Shown: positions 61,764 to 64,000 of the stretch, piece by piece
How the letters are laid out: the number at the start of each line of letters is the position of its first letter
How positions within the stretch are numbered: position 1 is the stretch's first letter
Source: Stagnihabitans lacustris
Lineage (GTDB): Bacteria; Pseudomonadota; Alphaproteobacteria; Rhodobacterales; Rhodobacteraceae
Direction of reading: 5' to 3'
NCBI RefSeq assembly: GCF_025950525.1
Contig: NZ_JAPDGS010000001.1
Span: forward strand, 620,001-684,000
DNA: 64,000 bases
Made by a program: the position numbers and the translations under genes
The notes under the pieces: generated by a model
The model's input: the letters and a program-made list of their open reading frames with translations, nothing else
The model's database searches: none
What the model was told of the DNA's origin: nothing

Positions 61764-63068
61764 TCAGAGCTTGCGAATACGAATCCGGGTCAGGCGGTTT
61801 TCGCGGCGTGTCACCACCTCGAAGCGGAAGCCGTGGAAGGAGAAGGCCTGGCCTTGCACCGGGATCATCTGGGCCTCGTGGATCACCAGGCCTGCGATCG
61901 TGTTGGCCTCTTCGTCCGGCAGGTTCCAATCCGTCGCCCGGTTCACGTCGCGGATCGTCATGGCGCCCTCGACCGTCACCGCGCCATCCTCGTCGCGCTT
62001 CAGCTTGGCGGCATTGTCCACCTTGTCGAATTCGTCGGTGATCTCGCCCACGATTTCCTCAAGGATATCCTCCAGCGTGATCAGCCCCTGCAGCCCGCCA
62101 TATTCATCGACCACCAAGGCGAAATGGGTGCGCCGTTTCAGGAACTCGCGCATCTGTTCGTCCAGCGTCGTGGTGTCGGGGATGAAATAGGGCTTCATCG
62201 CCACCTTGACCACGTCCAAGGCCGCCAAGGCCTCTTCGCGGGTCGGGTGCAGGTGGATCAGGCGGTCGACCTCTCGCAACAGGTCCTTGGCATGGATCAC
62301 GCCCAGGATATTCTCGTCGCTGTTGCGATAGAGCGGCAGGCGGGTGTGGCTGGAGGCCAGGACGCGGCCCACAAGGTCATCGGGGGGCAGGTCGGCATCG
62401 ACCATCTCGCAGTTCCGCCTATGGCGCATGATCTCGTCGACCGTGCGGTGCGACAGGTCCAAGGCGCCCAAAAGCCGGTCGCGGTCCTCTTTCTCCACCG
62501 CGCCTTCGGAATGGCCCAGCGAGATGGCGCCGGCGATTTCATCGCGAAGCGCAAGGATATGGCTGCCCGGATCGGGGTTCAGGCCAAAGGGGCGCAGGAT
62601 GGCGCGCACCAGGGCCCGGACCGTGGAGACCACGGGCGAAAACAGCACGATCAGCACCCGGATCGCCGGGGCCACGCGGATCGAGACGGCGACCGGGTTC
62701 AGGATGGCCACCGTCTTGGGCAGGACCTCGGCAAAGACCAGGACCAGGACGGTGACGATGACGGTGGCAATCGCAACGCCTTGCGTCCCGAAGATGCCGG
62801 TCAACAGCGCCGTCGTCAGCGCCGCGTTCAGCGTGTTGGCGACGTTGTTGCCCAACAAAAGCGCGCCGATCATGCGCTCGTTGTCCTCTGACACCCCCAG
62901 CGCCGCGATGGCGCCCCGCGAGCCCTTGTCGGCCTGCCCCTTCAGCCCGGCGCGCGACGCGGCGGTCAGGGCGGTTTCCGAGGCCGAGAAGAAGGCCGAG
63001 ATCACCAGGAGCGCGGTGACGGCCAAAGCGGTCAGCACGAGTTCGAGGTTTGCGGCGATCCAGTCCAT
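61764..63068 (-). CDS. HlyC/CorC-family membrane protein with CBS domains
   Basis: A 434-residue protein: a DUF21/CNNM membrane domain (ISAFFSASETALTAASRAG), two CBS domains (about residues 210-330; RLPLYRNSDENILGVIHAKD, HFALVVDEYGGLQGLITLEDILEEIVGEI) and a CorC-HlyC domain at the end. Such proteins act in Mg2+/Co2+ homeostasis. AAGGA precedes the start; xerD ends 1 bp upstream. Confidence 0.93.
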   Translation of the reverse strand: MDWIAANLELVLTALAVTALLVISAFFSASETALTAASRAGLKGQADKGSRGAIAALGVSEDNERMIGALLLGNNVANTLNAALTTALLTGIFGTQGVAIATVIVTVLVLVFAEVLPKTVAILNPVAVSIRVAPAIRVLIVLFSPVVSTVRALVRAILRPFGLNPDPGSHILALRDEIAGAISLGHSEGAVEKEDRDRLLGALDLSHRTVDEIMRHRRNCEMVDADLPPDDLVGRVLASSHTRLPLYRNSDENILGVIHAKDLLREVDRLIHLHPTREEALAALDVVKVAMKPYFIPDTTTLDEQMREFLKRRTHFALVVDEYGGLQGLITLEDILEEIVGEITDEFDKVDNAAKLKRDEDGAVTVEGAMTIRDVNRATDWNLPDEEANTIAGLVIHEAQMIPVQGQAFSFHGFRFEVVTRRENRLTRIRIRKL

Positions 63069-63069
63069 G

Positions 63070-64000
63070 TTATTCCTTTAGCTCCGGGGCTTTCTTGGCA
63101 AGCGGATGGTGGTTCAGCACCAGGTCCTTGAGGTGGTCTTCCAGGACATGGGTGTAAATCTCGGTGGTCGACAGGTCGGCATGGCCCAGAAGCGTCTGGA
63201 TCACCCGCAAATCCGCGCCACCGGCCAGCAGATGGGTGGCAAAGGCATGGCGCAGCACATGGGGCGACACCCGGGTCGGGTCGATGCCCGCGCGCAAGGC
63301 CATGTCCTTCAGCAGCACAAAGAAGTGCTGGCGCGTCATATGGCCCTCTTTGCCCGGGCCGGGAAACAGATAGCGGCTGACCGGCTTGCCCGCGCGCCGC
63401 GCCAGGTCGTCTTGCGCCTCGCGGTCACGCAGCCAGAAGGTGACGGCGATGCGCGAGGGGTCGGACAGCGGGGCCAGACGCTCGCGCCCGCCCTTGCCGC
63501 GCACCAGGATCATCCGCGGATCGCCCTTGACCGCCGCGATGGGCAGCGTCACCAGTTCCGTCACCCGCAGCCCGGTGGCGTAAAGCAGCTCGATCAGCGC
63601 CAGGTTGCGGCGGCGGTCTTGCGGGGTGCGGCCGATCTGGCCGGCCTGGTCGATCAGCGCGGTCACTTCTTCGGGCGAGAGGGTTTTGGGCAGGTGATGG
63701 GACGCCCCCGGACCCGAAAGGCGGATGGCGGGATTGTCGGTGCGCCAGCCCTCTTCGACGGCAAAGCGGTAGAACTGCTTGATGGATGACAGCCTGCGCG
63801 CCCGGGTCGCCTTGGACAGGCCCTGGGCGTCGCAATGGGCAAGGTAATCCTCGACATCCGCGCGTGAGGCTTGAACCAGATCGGTGCAGTGTTCGGCGAA
63901 GTCCATCAGGTCGCGGCCATAGGCCAGCGAGGTGTTGCGCGCCGCGTTCTTTTCGGCGGCCCCGGCCGAGAGGAAGGCAGAGATCGCTTGTGCCGGATCG
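63070..64000 (-). CDS. xerD: Tyrosine recombinase XerD, start outside window
   Basis: The C-terminal 309 residues of a site-specific recombinase resolving chromosome dimers at dif. SAM-like N-terminal domain, then catalytic Arg in LLYATGLRVTELV, Lys near ILVRGKGGRER, HVLRHAFATHLL, LLGHADLSTTEIYTHV with the nucleophile Tyr. The open frame continues past base 64000, so no start is seen. XerD rather than XerC is chosen by similarity of the end segment only. Confidence 0.9.
   Translation of the reverse strand, partial: DPAQAISAFLSAGAAEKNAARNTSLAYGRDLMDFAEHCTDLVQASRADVEDYLAHCDAQGLSKATRARRLSSIKQFYRFAVEEGWRTDNPAIRLSGPGASHHLPKTLSPEEVTALIDQAGQIGRTPQDRRRNLALIELLYATGLRVTELVTLPIAAVKGDPRMILVRGKGGRERLAPLSDPSRIAVTFWLRDREAQDDLARRAGKPVSRYLFPGPGKEGHMTRQHFFVLLKDMALRAGIDPTRVSPHVLRHAFATHLLAGGADLRVIQTLLGHADLSTTEIYTHVLEDHLKDLVLNHHPLAKKAPELKE

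Overview
This window looks like chromosomal core sequence of an alphaproteobacterium of the order Rhodobacterales (Rhodobacteraceae/Paracoccaceae type). The evidence is a uniformly high G+C content, the gene sets (split methionine-synthase parts, a PlcP/LpxH-like phosphatase beside GT21 and DedA genes, LpxI, a VPLPA-CTERM-like protein, RTX proteins, ccmABCDG, SatD plus DUF3307) and the small GC-rich hairpin elements ending in a GATATTT core between genes. No transposase, integrase island, rRNA or CRISPR array was seen. One tRNA (Cys) is present.

Layout. 1-4.7 kb: minus-strand tpiA (partial), an IscA/SufA-type Fe-S protein, a DUF3307 membrane protein with its SatD-family partner, sufT and ssb, then a plus-strand lytic transglycosylase. 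4.8-12.1 kb: a peptide-type ABC importer (fused double ATPase, two permeases, Tat-exported binding protein) behind an AraC regulator, then miaA. 13.1-24.8 kb: the envelope operon pyrH-frr-uppS-cdsA-dxr-rseP-bamA-skp-fabZ-lpxA-lpxI-lpxB. It lacks lpxD at the usual place; lpxD lies at 56.2 kb, coupled to its own acyl carrier protein and ketosynthase. 25-32 kb: a cell-surface/secreted set (VPLPA-CTERM-like protein, GH3 hydrolase, RTX metalloprotease), a glycosyltransferase and tRNA-Cys. 32.4-35.5 kb: a ModE-like regulator and modABC. 35.6-39.6 kb: TetR/BetI-like regulator, choline-kinase-like protein and a dimethylglycine/sarcosine-dehydrogenase-like enzyme. 39.8-43.2 kb: four minus-strand genes (phosphatase, GT21 glycosyltransferase, DedA, GT2) preceded by a Pho-box-like site, probably a phosphate-stress lipid-remodelling cluster. 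43.4-46.5 kb: ccmABCDG. 46.5-48.8 kb: a second RTX protein divergent from a lipoprotein. 48.8-51 kb: one-carbon genes. 51.2-53.2 kb: ppx and rlmE. 53.6-58.6 kb: DUF882 and L,D-transpeptidase genes, then lpxD-acp-ketosynthase. 58.6-64 kb: IalB-like protein, two candidate small RNAs, a HerA-like ATPase, a CorC-like membrane protein and xerD (partial).

The most interesting signals are non-coding. Four 29-bp direct repeats, each built on a palindrome or its remnant, sit directly in front of satD-DUF3307. A Pho-box-like site precedes the lipid-remodelling genes. An 11-bp inverted repeat resembling a ModE box buries the modA ribosome-binding site. Two tandem promoter/terminator units without a gene lie at 59.4-59.75 kb. 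All functions are inferred from reading sequence and translations; no database search was run.
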